64,000 nt of DNA from Ferrimonas senticii DSM 18821 (GCF_000422665.1 NZ_KE383898.1:212575-276574); one strand, 5' to 3'; numbered from the stretch's first letter, positions 41,333-50,561 are shown. Made by a program: numbers and translations. The notes: generated by a model not told the origin, from the sequence alone.

Positions 41333-42379
41333 GTGTCTGTCACCGTAACTGAAACTCAATCACCCGCATCATCACTGCAACAGCAGCACGATCTGCTGGC
41401 GTACACCTTGGCGCATCCGCAGCGCTTACCACAGCCGGAACAGTTTAGTTTGGCCGACGGTACCAACGTCAGCGTGGCTGAGGTTGGCATTGTCCGCTTT
41501 GAACCGCTTGAGCCGGATGCTGGCGACGTGGTGATCTCCGCCGGCGTTCACGGCAATGAAACCGGGCCGATTGAACTGGTAAATCGGTTGGTGAGCAAGC
41601 TGCTGCGCGGCGAACTTCGTTGTCGCAACCGGTTGCTGGTGCTGTTGGGCAATCCAGCGGCGATGGTCGCGGGCAAGCGCGAGCTTGAGCATAACCTCAA
41701 TCGGCTGTTTAGTGGCGCCCACTTGCGCTATCAAGGGGATGAAGCGGCCCGTGCTGAACGCTTGGAAACCGCCGTGCGTGAGTTCTTCTCTGTCCGCCAA
41801 GGGCAGCGTTATCACTATGACTTGCACACCGCCATTCGCGATTCCAAGCGAGAGAAGTTCGCCATCTACCCGTTTCGTCATGGTAAGCCGTGGAAGCGCT
41901 CGCAACTGGTGTTTTTGGCCAATGGCGGGGTTGATACCGCGCTGTTGATCCACTCGCCGCAAACCACCTTTAGCTATTTCAGCTCTAATGAGTTCGGTGC
42001 CGATGCCTTTACTGTTGAGCTGGGCAAAGTGCGCCCCTTTGGTGACAACGATCCGGCCTCGGTGGCGGCGATGGAGGCTCAGTTAGCGCGCTTGATTGCC
42101 GCCGAACCGCTGCAAATGGATGATGCTGCGCCGATGACGGTGTTCGATGTGGCGCAGGAGATCCACAAACACAGCGACGAGTTCTGGCTGAATTTTGCCG
42201 ACGATGCCGCCAACTTTACCCTGTTTGCTAAGGGTGAATTGCTGGCCCAAGACGGTGATATCGAACATCGCGTCCAAGCGACCGAGGAAGCGATTGTGTT
42301 CCCCAACGCCAAAGTCGCTAACGGCCAGCGGGCGCTGCTGACGGTAGTGCCGGTCGGCGCCGATCAGCCGTTTGAATAG
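41333..42379 (+). CDS. astE: Succinylglutamate desuccinylase AstE
   Basis: 348 residues from GTG 41333, which has AAGGA 8 nt upstream; the open frame extends to 41258 but has no such site. The zinc carboxypeptidase-like motif HGNETG (His73, Glu76) is followed by NPAAMVAGKRELEHNLNRLF and YDLHTAIRDSKREKF, as in AstE. It performs the last step of arginine catabolism by the succinyltransferase pathway, giving glutamate and succinate. The other ast genes are not in this window. The TAG stop codon shares its last base with an inverted-repeat element (42379-42620). Confidence 0.88.
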   Translation: MSVTVTETQSPASSLQQQHDLLAYTLAHPQRLPQPEQFSLADGTNVSVAEVGIVRFEPLEPDAGDVVISAGVHGNETGPIELVNRLVSKLLRGELRCRNRLLVLLGNPAAMVAGKRELEHNLNRLFSGAHLRYQGDEAARAERLETAVREFFSVRQGQRYHYDLHTAIRDSKREKFAIYPFRHGKPWKRSQLVFLANGGVDTALLIHSPQTTFSYFSSNEFGADAFTVELGKVRPFGDNDPASVAAMEAQLARLIAAEPLQMDDAAPMTVFDVAQEIHKHSDEFWLNFADDAANFTLFAKGELLAQDGDIEHRVQATEEAIVFPNAKVANGQRALLTVVPVGADQPFE

Positions 42380-42620
42380 GGCGTGTTGATCTTTGCTGTA
42401 TATTTTTGCGCCCATTGTTGGTTACTTTTGACAGCAGATTGATCTTGGGCGGTTAATTTTGCTGTTCAGAGATCACTTAGGGCGCCTTGCAGGGTCGGAC
42501 TAGCAGCTGTCACTCTTCGTCATACGATTTCGACGTAGAGCCACTATGCCTTCAATCGCAATCCTCGATTGATAGCCGCTATCCTCGACCAAATTATGAA
42601 CACCAAACGTCAACACGCCC
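42379..42620. mobile_element. 242-bp inverted-repeat element (MITE-like or deleted IS)
   Basis: The left end GGGCGTGTTGATCTTTGCTGT and the right end, reverse-complemented, GGGCGTGTTGACGTTTGGTGT match at 18 of 21 positions. Both flanks are TA, consistent with a 2-bp target duplication. The inside holds no convincing ORF; a minus-strand stretch of about 33 codons is open but has no start. Subterminal repeats (GATTGATCTTGGGC, TTTTGCTGTT) echo the left end. It may be a MITE or an IS with its transposase deleted. The family is undetermined; IS630-like and some IS5-group elements use TA targets. Confidence 0.75.
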
Positions 42621-42664
42621 TAGCCACTCAGGGGGGATGTAACCGTCGATTTACAAAACGGCGG

Positions 42665-42679
42665 TTACGTTAACGTCAA
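42665..42679. promoter_or_regulatory. Palindromic operator candidate upstream of the bkd operon (LiuR-like)
   Basis: TTACGTTAACGTCAA contains the perfect palindrome ACGTTAACGT (42667-42676), 119 bp before bkdA1. It resembles the MerR-family LiuR sites described for branched-chain amino acid catabolic genes in marine gammaproteobacteria. Just upstream, GTAACCG and CGGTTAC (about 42639-42669) form a longer hairpin. No regulator gene lies nearby. Confidence 0.45.
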
Positions 42680-42797
42680 CTGTCGCCGGTGATTTGTTGT
42701 CGCTGACCGCGCAGGCGGTTAGGTTGTGGGTAGTCGTTCCTAGAAAAAGAACAGCATAAATGGAACGGATTTCCACAACTCACTTGGATGTGACGCG

Positions 42798-43976
42798 ATG
42801 ACAGATATCCCAGCCGAAATGGCGACCAAAGCGCAGTTGGTCAGTGGCCATGCGCTTACCCTACCGACGTTAAGAGTGCTGCAAGCCGATGGCAGCCTTT
42901 ACCCCGAAGCGGAACTGCCGCAAATCGATAAGGCACTGGCGCTGAAGATCTACCGCAGCTGTGCTTTTACCCGCGTCTTGGACGAGCGCATGTTAGCGGC
43001 GCAGCGGCAGGGGCGTATTAGCTTCTACATGACCTGCACCGGCGAGGAAGCGGCGGTGATAGGGGCGGCGGCAGCGCTGGCTCAAGAGGACATGATTATG
43101 GCCCAGTACCGCGAGCAAGCGGCGCTGCATTTTCGTGGCTTCACCACCACCCAGTTTATGAACCAGATGTTCTCCAATGAACTGGATCTTGGTAAAGGGC
43201 GGCAGATGCCGGTGCACTACGGCAGCCGGGCGCTCAACTACATGACCATCTCCTCGCCGCTTGGCACCCAGATCCCCCAGGCCGCCGGTTACGCCTACGG
43301 CCAAAAACTGCAAGGCAAAGACAACCTGACGTTGTGTTTCTTCGGTGAGGGTGCCGCTTCTGAAGGTGACTTCCACGCCGGTTTAAACTTGGCGGCGGTG
43401 CATCAATGCCCAACCATCTTCTTCTGTCGTAACAACGGCTACGCCATCTCGACCCCCGCCAATGAACAGTTTGCCGGTGACGGCATCGCCCCTCGCGGGG
43501 TTGGCTACGGCATTCAAACCATCCGCGTTGACGGTAACGACATGTTGGCGGTGCTGGCGGCCACCCAACTGGCGCGCCAAGTGGCGCTAGAGCAGCAATG
43601 CCCAGTATTGATTGAAGCGATGAGCTACCGCTTAGGGGCGCACTCCTCTTCGGACGATCCGACCGGCTATCGCTCCAAGGAGGAGGAAGTCAAGTGGCGT
43701 CAGCACGATCCGGTGGCGCGCTACAAACTGTGGCTGCAAGCCCAAGGTTGGTGGAGTGACGAGGAAGATCAGCAGCTGATCGCCCAATACAAAGAAGAGG
43801 TGCTGGCGGCGGTGAAAGTGGCCGAGAAAGTGGCGATGCCGCCGCTCAGTTCACTGGTCACCGACGTTTATGACGAGGTGCCGAAACACCTTGCTGAGCA
43901 ACTGGAACAGGTGAAAAGCCAAGTGCGTCAGTACCCGGATTACTACAAAGCCACCGCCGGCAAGGAGCAGCAGTAA
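42798..43976 (+). CDS. bkdA1: Branched-chain 2-oxoacid dehydrogenase E1 alpha subunit
   Basis: 392 residues. The thiamine diphosphate motif [20 protein letters not shown]...NNGYAIS is present. Features of the branched-chain E1 alpha are [18 protein letters not shown], the segment [14 protein letters not shown] and the phosphorylation-loop-type region [17 protein letters not shown]. It decarboxylates 2-oxoacids from Val, Leu and Ile. The stop codon overlaps the next start by one base (TAATG). It is first in the E1alpha-E1beta-E2 operon. No dedicated E3 follows, so lipoamide dehydrogenase must be supplied elsewhere. Confidence 0.93.
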   Translation: MTDIPAEMATKAQLVSGHALTLPTLRVLQADGSLYPEAELPQIDKALALKIYRSCAFTRVLDERMLAAQRQGRISFYMTCTGEEAAVIGAAAALAQEDMIMAQYREQAALHFRGFTTTQFMNQMFSNELDLGKGRQMPVHYGSRALNYMTISSPLGTQIPQAAGYAYGQKLQGKDNLTLCFFGEGAASEGDFHAGLNLAAVHQCPTIFFCRNNGYAISTPANEQFAGDGIAPRGVGYGIQTIRVDGNDMLAVLAATQLARQVALEQQCPVLIEAMSYRLGAHSSSDDPTGYRSKEEEVKWRQHDPVARYKLWLQAQGWWSDEEDQQLIAQYKEEVLAAVKVAEKVAMPPLSSLVTDVYDEVPKHLAEQLEQVKSQVRQYPDYYKATAGKEQQ

Positions 43977-44953
43977 TGGCACAGATGAATCTTCTGCAGG
44001 CGATCAATAACGCCCTCGACATTGCCATGGGCAACGACAGCCGGGTGGTAGTGTTCGGTGAGGACGTCGGTCACTTCGGTGGGGTGTTTCGCGCGACCGC
44101 CAAGCTGCAAGACAAATACGGCAAAGCCCGTTGTTTTAACAGCCCGCTGACCGAACAAGGGATCATCGGCTTCGCCAACGGTTTGGCGGCGCAAGGGATG
44201 CGCCCAGTGGCCGAGATCCAGTTCGCCGATTACATCTTTCCGGCGTTCGATCAGATCGTTAATGAATCGGCCAAGTTCCGCTACCGCAGCGGCAACGAAT
44301 TTGATGTTGGCGGCCTAACCATCCGCACTCCTTATGGCGGCGGCATTGCCGGTGGTCACTATCACTCGCAATCGCCAGAGGCCTACTTTACCCAAACCCC
44401 CGGTTTAAAAGTGGTGGTGCCACGCAACCCGAAAGAGGCCAAAGGCTTACTGTTGGCCTCGATCCGTGATGACAACCCGGTGATCTTCTTCGAGCCGAAA
44501 CGGATCTACCGCGCTTCCGTCGGTGAGGTGCCAGAGGAAGATTATGAGATCCCGTTATCGCAGGCCGATGTGGTTCAGCAGGGCAGCGACATTACCTTGC
44601 TCGGCTGGGGGGCGCAGATGGAGCTGATCGAGAACGCCGCTAAGCGTGCCGCCGCCGACGGGATCAGCTGCGAGATCATCGACTTGCGCACCTTATTGCC
44701 GTGGGATGTGGCAACCGTGGCCAATTCGGTGGTGAAAACCGGCCGTTTGCTGATCAGTCATGAAGCGCCGCTGACCGGCGGCTTTGCTGGCGAAATTGCC
44801 GCGACCATTCAAGATCAATGCTTCTTGCATCTGGAATCACCGATTGCTCGGGTTTGTGGTTTGGATACCCCGTATCCGCTGTCGTTGGAGCGCGAGCACA
44901 TGGCCAACGAACATAAGATTTATGAAGCGATTAAAGCCTCGGTCAATTTCTAA
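43976..44953 (+). CDS. bkdA2: Branched-chain 2-oxoacid dehydrogenase E1 beta subunit
   Basis: 325 residues. It begins [20 protein letters not shown] and has the E1 beta hallmarks [33 protein letters not shown] and [18 protein letters not shown]. The C-terminal half includes [12 protein letters not shown] and [15 protein letters not shown]. It completes the alpha2beta2 E1 decarboxylase with the upstream gene product. Translation is probably coupled to bkdA1 through the one-base overlap. Confidence 0.94.
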   Translation: MAQMNLLQAINNALDIAMGNDSRVVVFGEDVGHFGGVFRATAKLQDKYGKARCFNSPLTEQGIIGFANGLAAQGMRPVAEIQFADYIFPAFDQIVNESAKFRYRSGNEFDVGGLTIRTPYGGGIAGGHYHSQSPEAYFTQTPGLKVVVPRNPKEAKGLLLASIRDDNPVIFFEPKRIYRASVGEVPEEDYEIPLSQADVVQQGSDITLLGWGAQMELIENAAKRAAADGISCEIIDLRTLLPWDVATVANSVVKTGRLLISHEAPLTGGFAGEIAATIQDQCFLHLESPIARVCGLDTPYPLSLEREHMANEHKIYEAIKASVNF

Positions 44954-44965
44954 GGGATGAGCATC

Positions 44966-46486
44966 ATGATTAAGGAATTTATCCTGCCGGACATTGGCGA
45001 AGGCGTAGTGGAATGCGAACTGGTTGAGTGGTTAGTGGCCGAAGGCGACACCATCAGTGAAGATCAGCCGGTGGCGGATGTGATGACCGATAAAGCGTTG
45101 GTGCAGATCCCCGCGCCTTATGCAGGCACCGTCACCAAGCTGCATTACCGTAAAGGCCAAGTGGCCAAAGTGCATCAGCCGCTGTTTCAGGTCGAAGTCG
45201 CCGAGGCAGTTAGTGCCGAACCCGAGGCATCATCGGCACCGGCTGCTGCACCAGTCGCCGCCAGCGCGCAGATCAATGACTTTATCCTGCCGGATATAGG
45301 CGAGGGTATTGTTGAGTGCGAGCTGGTGGAATGGTTGGTGACCGAAGGCGACAGCGTTGAGGAAGATCAACCAATTTGCGATGTGATGACCGACAAAGCG
45401 CTGGTGCAGATCCCCGCCAAAGAAGCGGGCACCATTCACAAACTGTACTACCAAAAAGGGCAAGTAGCGAAGGTGCACCAGCCGCTGTTTGCCTTAGCCG
45501 TGGCTGGTGGTGCGACTGCGCCTGCTGAGACGGTTACTGCCGTAGCGGAACCATCCGCTGCGGTAACTTCACCGTCAACTCCACGTAATGGTAAAGCGGT
45601 CGCCAGTCCAGCGGTGCGGCGCTTGGCTCGTGAAAACGATCTGGATCTATCGCAGGTAAGTGGTTCCGGTAAAAACGGCCGGATCTACAAAGAGGATGTC
45701 CAGCGTCACCTTGCTGGAGGCGCAGCAGTGGCAGAGCCGACCACATCAGCGCCAGCAACAGTTGCAACAGTGGCTAGCGCTGAGGATCGGGTTGAACCCA
45801 TTCGTGGCATGCAAGCGGCGATGGCCAAGCAGATGATGGCTTCGGTTTCGACCATTCCTCACTTTACCTACTGCGACGAGTTCGATCTGACTGAACTGGC
45901 AACGCTGCGGCAAGACCTTAATGGCCAATATGCCAAGCAGGGGATCAAGCTCAGCTTTATGCCGTTCTTTATTAAGGCGCTGTCGCTGGCGATCAGCGAA
46001 TACCCGCGCCTTAACAGCCGGGTGAATGACGATTGCAGCGAGTTGACGTTGCTGGCGGATCACAACGTCGGCATGGCGGTGGATGGCAAGCTCGGTTTGC
46101 TGGTACCCAACATTAAGCAGGTCCAGCATAAGTCGATTTTGGATGTCGCCAATGAGGTTAAACGCTTAACCGACGCCGCTCGCGAAGGCCGGGTTAGCCC
46201 CAGTGATTTGCAAGGCGGCACCATCTCAATATCCAACATCGGTGCCATTGGCGGCACCGTCGCCACCCCAATCATCAACAAGCCGGAAGTGGCAATCGTC
46301 GCGCTAGGCAAGCTGCAACAGCTGCCACGGTTTAATGCCGACGGCGAGGTAGAAGCTCGTACCATCATGCAGATCAGCTGGTCCGGCGATCACCGCGTCA
46401 TCGATGGCGGCACCATCGCCCGTTTCTGCAATCTGTGGAAGCAATATCTTGAGCAACCCCAACAGATGCTGATGGCGATGCGCTAA
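44966..46486 (+). CDS. bkdB: Branched-chain 2-oxoacid dehydrogenase E2 with two lipoyl domains
   Basis: 506 residues from ATG 44966, which has AAGGG 9 nt upstream; ATG 44957 is too close to that site. Two nearly identical lipoyl domains carry the swinging lysines at Lys43 and Lys144, each in VMTDKALVQIP. They are joined by Ala/Pro-rich linkers. A peripheral subunit-binding domain (ASPAVRRLARENDLDLSQVS) comes at about 215-250. The catalytic domain ends with GDHRVIDGG (His476, Asp480). It transfers branched acyl groups to CoA. A strong terminator follows. Confidence 0.94.
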   Translation: MIKEFILPDIGEGVVECELVEWLVAEGDTISEDQPVADVMTDKALVQIPAPYAGTVTKLHYRKGQVAKVHQPLFQVEVAEAVSAEPEASSAPAAAPVAASAQINDFILPDIGEGIVECELVEWLVTEGDSVEEDQPICDVMTDKALVQIPAKEAGTIHKLYYQKGQVAKVHQPLFALAVAGGATAPAETVTAVAEPSAAVTSPSTPRNGKAVASPAVRRLARENDLDLSQVSGSGKNGRIYKEDVQRHLAGGAAVAEPTTSAPATVATVASAEDRVEPIRGMQAAMAKQMMASVSTIPHFTYCDEFDLTELATLRQDLNGQYAKQGIKLSFMPFFIKALSLAISEYPRLNSRVNDDCSELTLLADHNVGMAVDGKLGLLVPNIKQVQHKSILDVANEVKRLTDAAREGRVSPSDLQGGTISISNIGAIGGTVATPIINKPEVAIVALGKLQQLPRFNADGEVEARTIMQISWSGDHRVIDGGTIARFCNLWKQYLEQPQQMLMAMR

Positions 46487-46504
46487 TCATTGCTGACGTT
46501 AAAT

Positions 46505-46549
46505 GAAGCCGTCCGAGCCATGCGTTAGTGCATTCGGACGGCTTTTTTG
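46505..46549 (+). terminator. Rho-independent terminator after bkdB
   Basis: AAGCCGTCCGA pairs with TCGGACGGCTT across a 16-nt loop, followed by TTTTTTGT. Confidence 0.9.
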
Positions 46550-46697
46550 TACCGCTTCGTAGGCATTTGTTGCTAGAAACTGAATGACGCCAAATATTGA
46601 TCGCGCTGGTATCGCCATTTTACTTATTGGCGATAAAAGACGACCGGTTACATATGCTAAAAGGTATGTGGTATTCGCAGTAACAGGAATGTAAGCA

Positions 46698-47042
46698 ATG
46701 AAGATCCAATACCTTGAAGTAGTTACCCCTGACGTTGAGGCGGTATGTCAGCGTTATGCCTTGCTAGATGAGGTGCAGTTTGGCGAGCCAGAGCCGATGT
46801 TGGGCGGCGCCCATATTGCAGCGCTTGCCGACGGTGGTTGGCTTGGCGTTCGTCCACCGTTAAGAGAGAGCGAACAACCGGTGGTGCGCCATTATCTGTT
46901 GGTTGAGGATATTCAAGCGGCCGTCGATGCCGCGGCAAAGGCCGGCGCAGAGGTTGCGGTGGCACCGATGGTACTTCCCGGCTTTGGCACTTGTGCGATC
47001 ATCATTCACGGTGGCGTCGAGTCCGGTTTTTGGCAGTTGTAG
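46698..47042 (+). CDS. VOC (glyoxalase/bleomycin resistance-like) family protein
   Basis: 114 residues, one small VOC domain made of two beta-alpha-beta-beta-beta units: MKIQYLEVVTPDVEAVCQRY at the start and HYLLVEDIQAAVDAAAKAGA in the middle, ending GVESGFWQL. Usual metal ligands (His/Glu) are not all evident, so enzymatic activity is uncertain. It has its own upstream region after the bkd terminator, with AGGAATG before ATG 46698. It converges with the regulator gene at 47051. Confidence 0.75.
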   Translation: MKIQYLEVVTPDVEAVCQRYALLDEVQFGEPEPMLGGAHIAALADGGWLGVRPPLRESEQPVVRHYLLVEDIQAAVDAAAKAGAEVAVAPMVLPGFGTCAIIIHGGVESGFWQL

Positions 47043-47050
47043 TCCGCAGC

Positions 47051-48043
47051 TCAATGGCCAGAAGTATCAACAGCGTCAATTGAACGCCGCAATTTCGGCC
47101 TTATTCCAAACTGTTTTAGAAACTGCCGGCTTAGGTGCTCGGCGTTGCAAAAGCCGCTGTCATCGGCGATCGCTGCCAGTGGCCAATCGCTGTTTTGCAG
47201 CAACCAATCGGCATGTTGTAACCGCAGTTGCAAGTAATGTTGGCTGCAACTGTGCTGGGCGTGACTGATAAAACGGCGGTCGAGTTGACGACGGCTGACT
47301 CCCAACTGTTGTGCCAACGCCTCAATTGTCAGTGGTGTCGCTAGATGGGCCAGCATCAGGTTGATGGCGCGGTTCACTAAGCGGTCGCCACTATGCAGGC
47401 TCAATGATTCGGTCGGTTGCGCCTGCAGTGGTGAACGGTGGCGATCGATCAACATATCGGCCAAACCTTTGTGGGCACGAGCGCTGCCAAGATGCGATTG
47501 CAACAGTGACACTGCCAGATCCGCTGCGGCACTGCCTCCGGCACAACTGATGCGATTGCCATCGTGACAATAGAGCCGCTCTCGAACTATCTCAATTCTT
47601 GGAAAACGTTGGTTAAATTGCGCTTGATGGCGCCAATGGACCGCCACTTTTCGGCCCTCTAACAATCCCTGATTGGCGAGCAGGAATACCCCATTGTCGA
47701 TGGCGACAATGGGGCGGTTTAGCGCGCTGAAATTGCGTAACAACGAACGGTACGGCGCCTGTTGCTCTGGGTTTAGCTCGGTTGGGCGGCCGCCGAATAG
47801 CACCAGATAATCAAATTGCCCTAAATAGTCTGCCTGTGAGGCGGCACTTGGAAGCGTAGCGGTGACGATCTCTACCCCACAGCTGCTGTGCTGACGTTCG
47901 CTGATTGCGGCGACTTGCCAATGGCAGTGGTGTTGACGGCTGTGATCGGCTTCATCGGCGCTGAAGCGCAGTTTGTCGACAAAGGCGGCAAACGGCAACA
48001 AGGTAAAGCCGGGCAGCGGCAGTAATAGAAATCGAACGGTCAT
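47051..48043 (-). CDS. GlxA family transcriptional regulator (DJ-1/PfpI domain plus AraC HTH)
   Basis: 330 residues from ATG 48043; the frame runs further upstream but that stretch lacks homology and crosses the divergent promoter region. The N-terminal part (to about 190) is a DJ-1/PfpI-like domain (FLLLPLPGFTLLPFAAFVDK, YLVLFGGRPTELNPEQ, VAIDNGVFLLANQGLLEGRK). The C-terminal part has two helix-turn-helix motifs of the AraC type (LTIEALAQQLGVSRRQLDRR and LAAIADDSGFCNAEHLSRQF). Relatives regulate carnitine, glycine-betaine or amino acid use. It is divergent from a LysE-type exporter that may be its target. Confidence 0.87.
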   Translation of the reverse strand: MTVRFLLLPLPGFTLLPFAAFVDKLRFSADEADHSRQHHCHWQVAAISERQHSSCGVEIVTATLPSAASQADYLGQFDYLVLFGGRPTELNPEQQAPYRSLLRNFSALNRPIVAIDNGVFLLANQGLLEGRKVAVHWRHQAQFNQRFPRIEIVRERLYCHDGNRISCAGGSAAADLAVSLLQSHLGSARAHKGLADMLIDRHRSPLQAQPTESLSLHSGDRLVNRAINLMLAHLATPLTIEALAQQLGVSRRQLDRRFISHAQHSCSQHYLQLRLQHADWLLQNSDWPLAAIADDSGFCNAEHLSRQFLKQFGIRPKLRRSIDAVDTSGH

Positions 48044-48162
48044 GGTGGTTAGGGCAATCTGATTGCGTTGTCTTAAATGTAAGTGATGCTGTCCATATTG
48101 TACCGCTTGTTGGCGATGCCAATGGCTACACTGGCGCGGTTTTTTTACTGAGGAACCGCACC

Positions 48163-48768
48163 ATGACCTGGGCAATTTTACTGAGCTACTTAATGGCTTG
48201 TATGGCATTGGCTTGTACCCCAGGCCCGAATTCACTGTTGGTGTTAAGCCACGGGGCGAGGTTGGGCTGGCGTGCCTGTCTGCCGACCATTGCTGGTGGC
48301 CTGTTGGGGTTTGCGGCGGTGGTGACGTTGGCGCTGCTTGGGGTGGCGTCGTTGCTGCAACAGCAGCCGCAATGGCTGTGGCCGTTAAAGCTGTTAGGGG
48401 GCGCTTACTTGCTGTGGCTCGGCTGGCAACAGTGGCATAGCGACGCGGCGATCGTCGCTAATAAAGAAGCCAAATCGCAACCGTTGGCGCGGTTTACGCA
48501 AGGGTTGTTAGCGGCGGTGGCCAATCCCAAAGTGCTGCTGTTTTTCGCCGCGTTTTTGCCGCAGTTTATGCAGCCGCAGTTAGGCTTTTTCGAGCAATGG
48601 GCCTGGCTAACCGCTGGATTCCTGTTGGCCGAAGGGCTGGCTGAGTTGCTGGTTGCCATTAGCGCGTCGGTACTGCGGCCGTGGTTACAACAGCATGGCC
48701 GACGTTTTAACCGTGGCTGTGGGCTGTTGTTTATGTTGTTGGGGTTGGGACTGCCATTCTCTGGTTAA
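48163..48768 (+). CDS. LysE/RhtB family amino acid exporter
   Basis: 201 residues with five or six membrane helices. The N-terminal family motif is ACTPGPNSLLVLSHGARLGW, and a central segment reads PKVLLFFAAFLPQFM. Members export amino acids such as lysine, threonine and homoserine; the substrate cannot be read from the sequence. It lies 120 bp from the divergent GlxA-type regulator, which suggests local control. Confidence 0.87.
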   Translation: MTWAILLSYLMACMALACTPGPNSLLVLSHGARLGWRACLPTIAGGLLGFAAVVTLALLGVASLLQQQPQWLWPLKLLGGAYLLWLGWQQWHSDAAIVANKEAKSQPLARFTQGLLAAVANPKVLLFFAAFLPQFMQPQLGFFEQWAWLTAGFLLAEGLAELLVAISASVLRPWLQQHGRRFNRGCGLLFMLLGLGLPFSG

Positions 48769-48847
48769 CGACCGCTAGAGCATGCCGCATGCAGATGCCA
48801 GTGACTGCGGTTGTACAGCAGTAGATAGCTTGATTGATTTGCTGCTG

Positions 48848-48877
48848 TTTAACCGCCAACGGCCGTTGGCGTATAAT
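48848..48877 (+). promoter_or_regulatory. nadA promoter with a palindrome between -35 and -10
   Basis: A consensus -10 TATAAT lies at 48872-48877, with -35-like TTTAAC at 48848-48853 and a spacing of 18 bp. The spacer is exactly the perfect 18-bp palindrome CGCCAACGGCCGTTGGCG (48854-48871). A repressor bound there would block RNA polymerase. The regulator is not known. The sequence does not look like the E. coli NadR box. Confidence 0.6.
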
Positions 48878-48909
48878 GGCGGAATCATCAAGTAGAGGCT
48901 TAAGATCTC

Positions 48910-49974
48910 ATGTTAGACGCACCCGTCTTAGACGAACTGCACTATCCATTCCCGCCGAAGCCAAAGCCAATGACCGAGGCTGACAAACAGGCGACAAAGG
49001 CACGCATCAAGCGTCTGCTTAAAGAGAAAGACGCGGTGCTGGTGGCCCATTACTACACCGATCCGGAAATTCAGGCACTGGCGGAAGAGACCGGCGGTTG
49101 TGTGGCCGACTCGTTAGAGATGGCCCGTTTCGGTAATGACCATCCGGCCAAAACCTTGCTGGTGGCTGGGGTGCGCTTTATGGGCGAAACCGCCAAAACG
49201 CTAACCCCGAACAAGCGGGTGTTGATGCCAACTTTGGAAGCGACCTGTTCACTGGATTTGGGCTGTCCTGCCGATAAGTTCACTGAGTTTTGCGATGCCC
49301 ACCCGGATCACACCGTGGTGGTGTATGCCAACACCTCAGCGGCGGTAAAGGCCCGTGCCGATTGGGTGGTAACCTCTTCAATTGCTTTGGAAATTGTTGA
49401 GCATCTAGACAGCGAAGGCCACAAGATTATCTGGGGCCCTGATCGTCACTTAGGTGGTTACATTGCCAAACAAACCGGCGCGGAAATGCTGATGTGGCAG
49501 GGCGCTTGTGTGGTGCACGATGAATTCAAAGCCAAGGCCTTGCTGGAGCTGAAAAAACAGCATCCAAACGCGGCGGTATTGGTGCACCCTGAATCACCAC
49601 AAGCGATCGTCGATATTGCCGATGCGGTCGGTTCTACCTCGCAGCTGATTAAAGCCAGCCAAGAGATGGCTAACGACACCTTTATCGTGGCTACCGACAA
49701 GGGGATCTTCTATAAGATGGAGCAGTTGTCTCCTGAGAAGACCTTTATCGAAGCGCCAACCGGCGGCAACGGCGCCACCTGTCGTTCTTGCGCTCACTGC
49801 CCGTGGATGGCGATGAACGGCTTAACCGCCATTGCCGATGCGCTGGAAAGCGGCGACAACAGCAAGCACGAAGTGCATGTCGATCCAAAATTGGCTGAGC
49901 AAGCGATGATCCCGCTAAATCGAATGCTGGATTTCGCCGCCACCTTAAAGGCGGTAGTGAAAGGCAACGCTTAA
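48910..49974 (+). CDS. nadA: Quinolinate synthase NadA
   Basis: 354 residues. The three cysteines that bind the [4Fe-4S] cluster are Cys113 (EATCSLDLG), Cys200 ([11 protein letters not shown]) and Cys297 ([10 protein letters not shown]), the same numbers as in E. coli. [16 protein letters not shown] near the start is the family motif. It condenses iminoaspartate with dihydroxyacetone phosphate to quinolinate in NAD synthesis. It is monocistronic, with a clear promoter, a palindromic operator candidate and a terminator. nadB is not in this window. Confidence 0.96.
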   Translation: MLDAPVLDELHYPFPPKPKPMTEADKQATKARIKRLLKEKDAVLVAHYYTDPEIQALAEETGGCVADSLEMARFGNDHPAKTLLVAGVRFMGETAKTLTPNKRVLMPTLEATCSLDLGCPADKFTEFCDAHPDHTVVVYANTSAAVKARADWVVTSSIALEIVEHLDSEGHKIIWGPDRHLGGYIAKQTGAEMLMWQGACVVHDEFKAKALLELKKQHPNAAVLVHPESPQAIVDIADAVGSTSQLIKASQEMANDTFIVATDKGIFYKMEQLSPEKTFIEAPTGGNGATCRSCAHCPWMAMNGLTAIADALESGDNSKHEVHVDPKLAEQAMIPLNRMLDFAATLKAVVKGNA

Positions 49975-49995
49975 GCTATCTGCCTGAACACCATA

Positions 49996-50024
49996 GAAAA
50001 GCACCGTATGTCGGTGCTTTTTTC
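49996..50024 (+). terminator. Rho-independent terminator after nadA
   Basis: AAAAGCACCG-TATGT-CGGTGCTTTTTT: a perfect stem, small loop and T-run. Confidence 0.93.
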
Positions 50025-50084
50025 TGCCCAATTGCCGCCAGTGGCCAACAAACCAACACTCACCGTAATCTAGAAAAATAATCG

Positions 50085-50113
50085 TTGACGGAACTGAGGC
50101 AACTGCCTAATAT
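50085..50113 (+). promoter_or_regulatory. Strong sigma70 promoter of the right tRNA-Ser array
   Basis: TTGACG (50085-50090) and TAATAT (50108-50113) are separated by 17 bp and followed by a GC-rich stretch, GCGCAACCCG, the discriminator type of stringently controlled stable-RNA promoters. The first half-tRNA repeat begins 73 bp downstream and the intact tRNA 448 bp downstream, so all three repeats should be transcribed. Confidence 0.75.
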
Positions 50114-50186
50114 GCGCAACCCGTAGCGAGGCACATTGTTGGTCCGCTGCCAGAGTAGGAACTCTTAAAACATCCAACAATTTAAA

Positions 50187-50561
50187 GGTCAGGTGTCCGA
50201 GTGGCTGCCCGTTGCGAAGCAACATAAGGCATAGCACGCCAGCGTGCTCTTCAGCCCTTCACTGAGACCGATAAAAGAGTGAGAACTCTGAAAACATCAA
50301 AACAATTTAAAGGTCAGGTGTCCGAGTGGCTGCCCGTTGCGAAGCAACATAAGGCATAGCACGTCAGCGTGCTCTTCAGCCCTTCACTGAGACTGATAAA
50401 AGAGTGAGAACTCTGAAAACATCAAAACAATTTAAAGGTCAGGTGTCCGAGTGGCTGCCCGTTGCGAAGCAACATAAGGCATAGCACGCCAGCGTGCTCT
50501 TCAGCCCTTCACTGAGACCGATAAAAGAGTGAGAACTCTGAAAACATCAAAACAATTTAAA
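50187..50561 (+). repeat. Three tandem 125-bp half-tRNA-Ser repeats
   Basis: Units at 50187-50311, 50312-50436 and 50437-50561, each exactly 125 bp and ending where the next begins. The third runs straight into the intact tRNA. Every unit opens with the first 21 nt of tRNA-Ser. Next come a GTTGCGAAGCAAC hairpin, a GCACGCCAGCGTGC hairpin overlapping an inverted copy of the tRNA D-arm/anticodon strand (CGTGCTCTTCAGCC), and a spacer with gagtgagaactctg. Units 1 and 3 appear identical. Unit 2 differs by C to T at two places. Confidence 0.97.

Noticed and set aside
50187-50561. Regular repeats that might be read as a CRISPR array
   Set aside because: The period is 125 bp with no unique spacers. 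The whole unit repeats, it carries tRNA sequence, and no cas genes are present.
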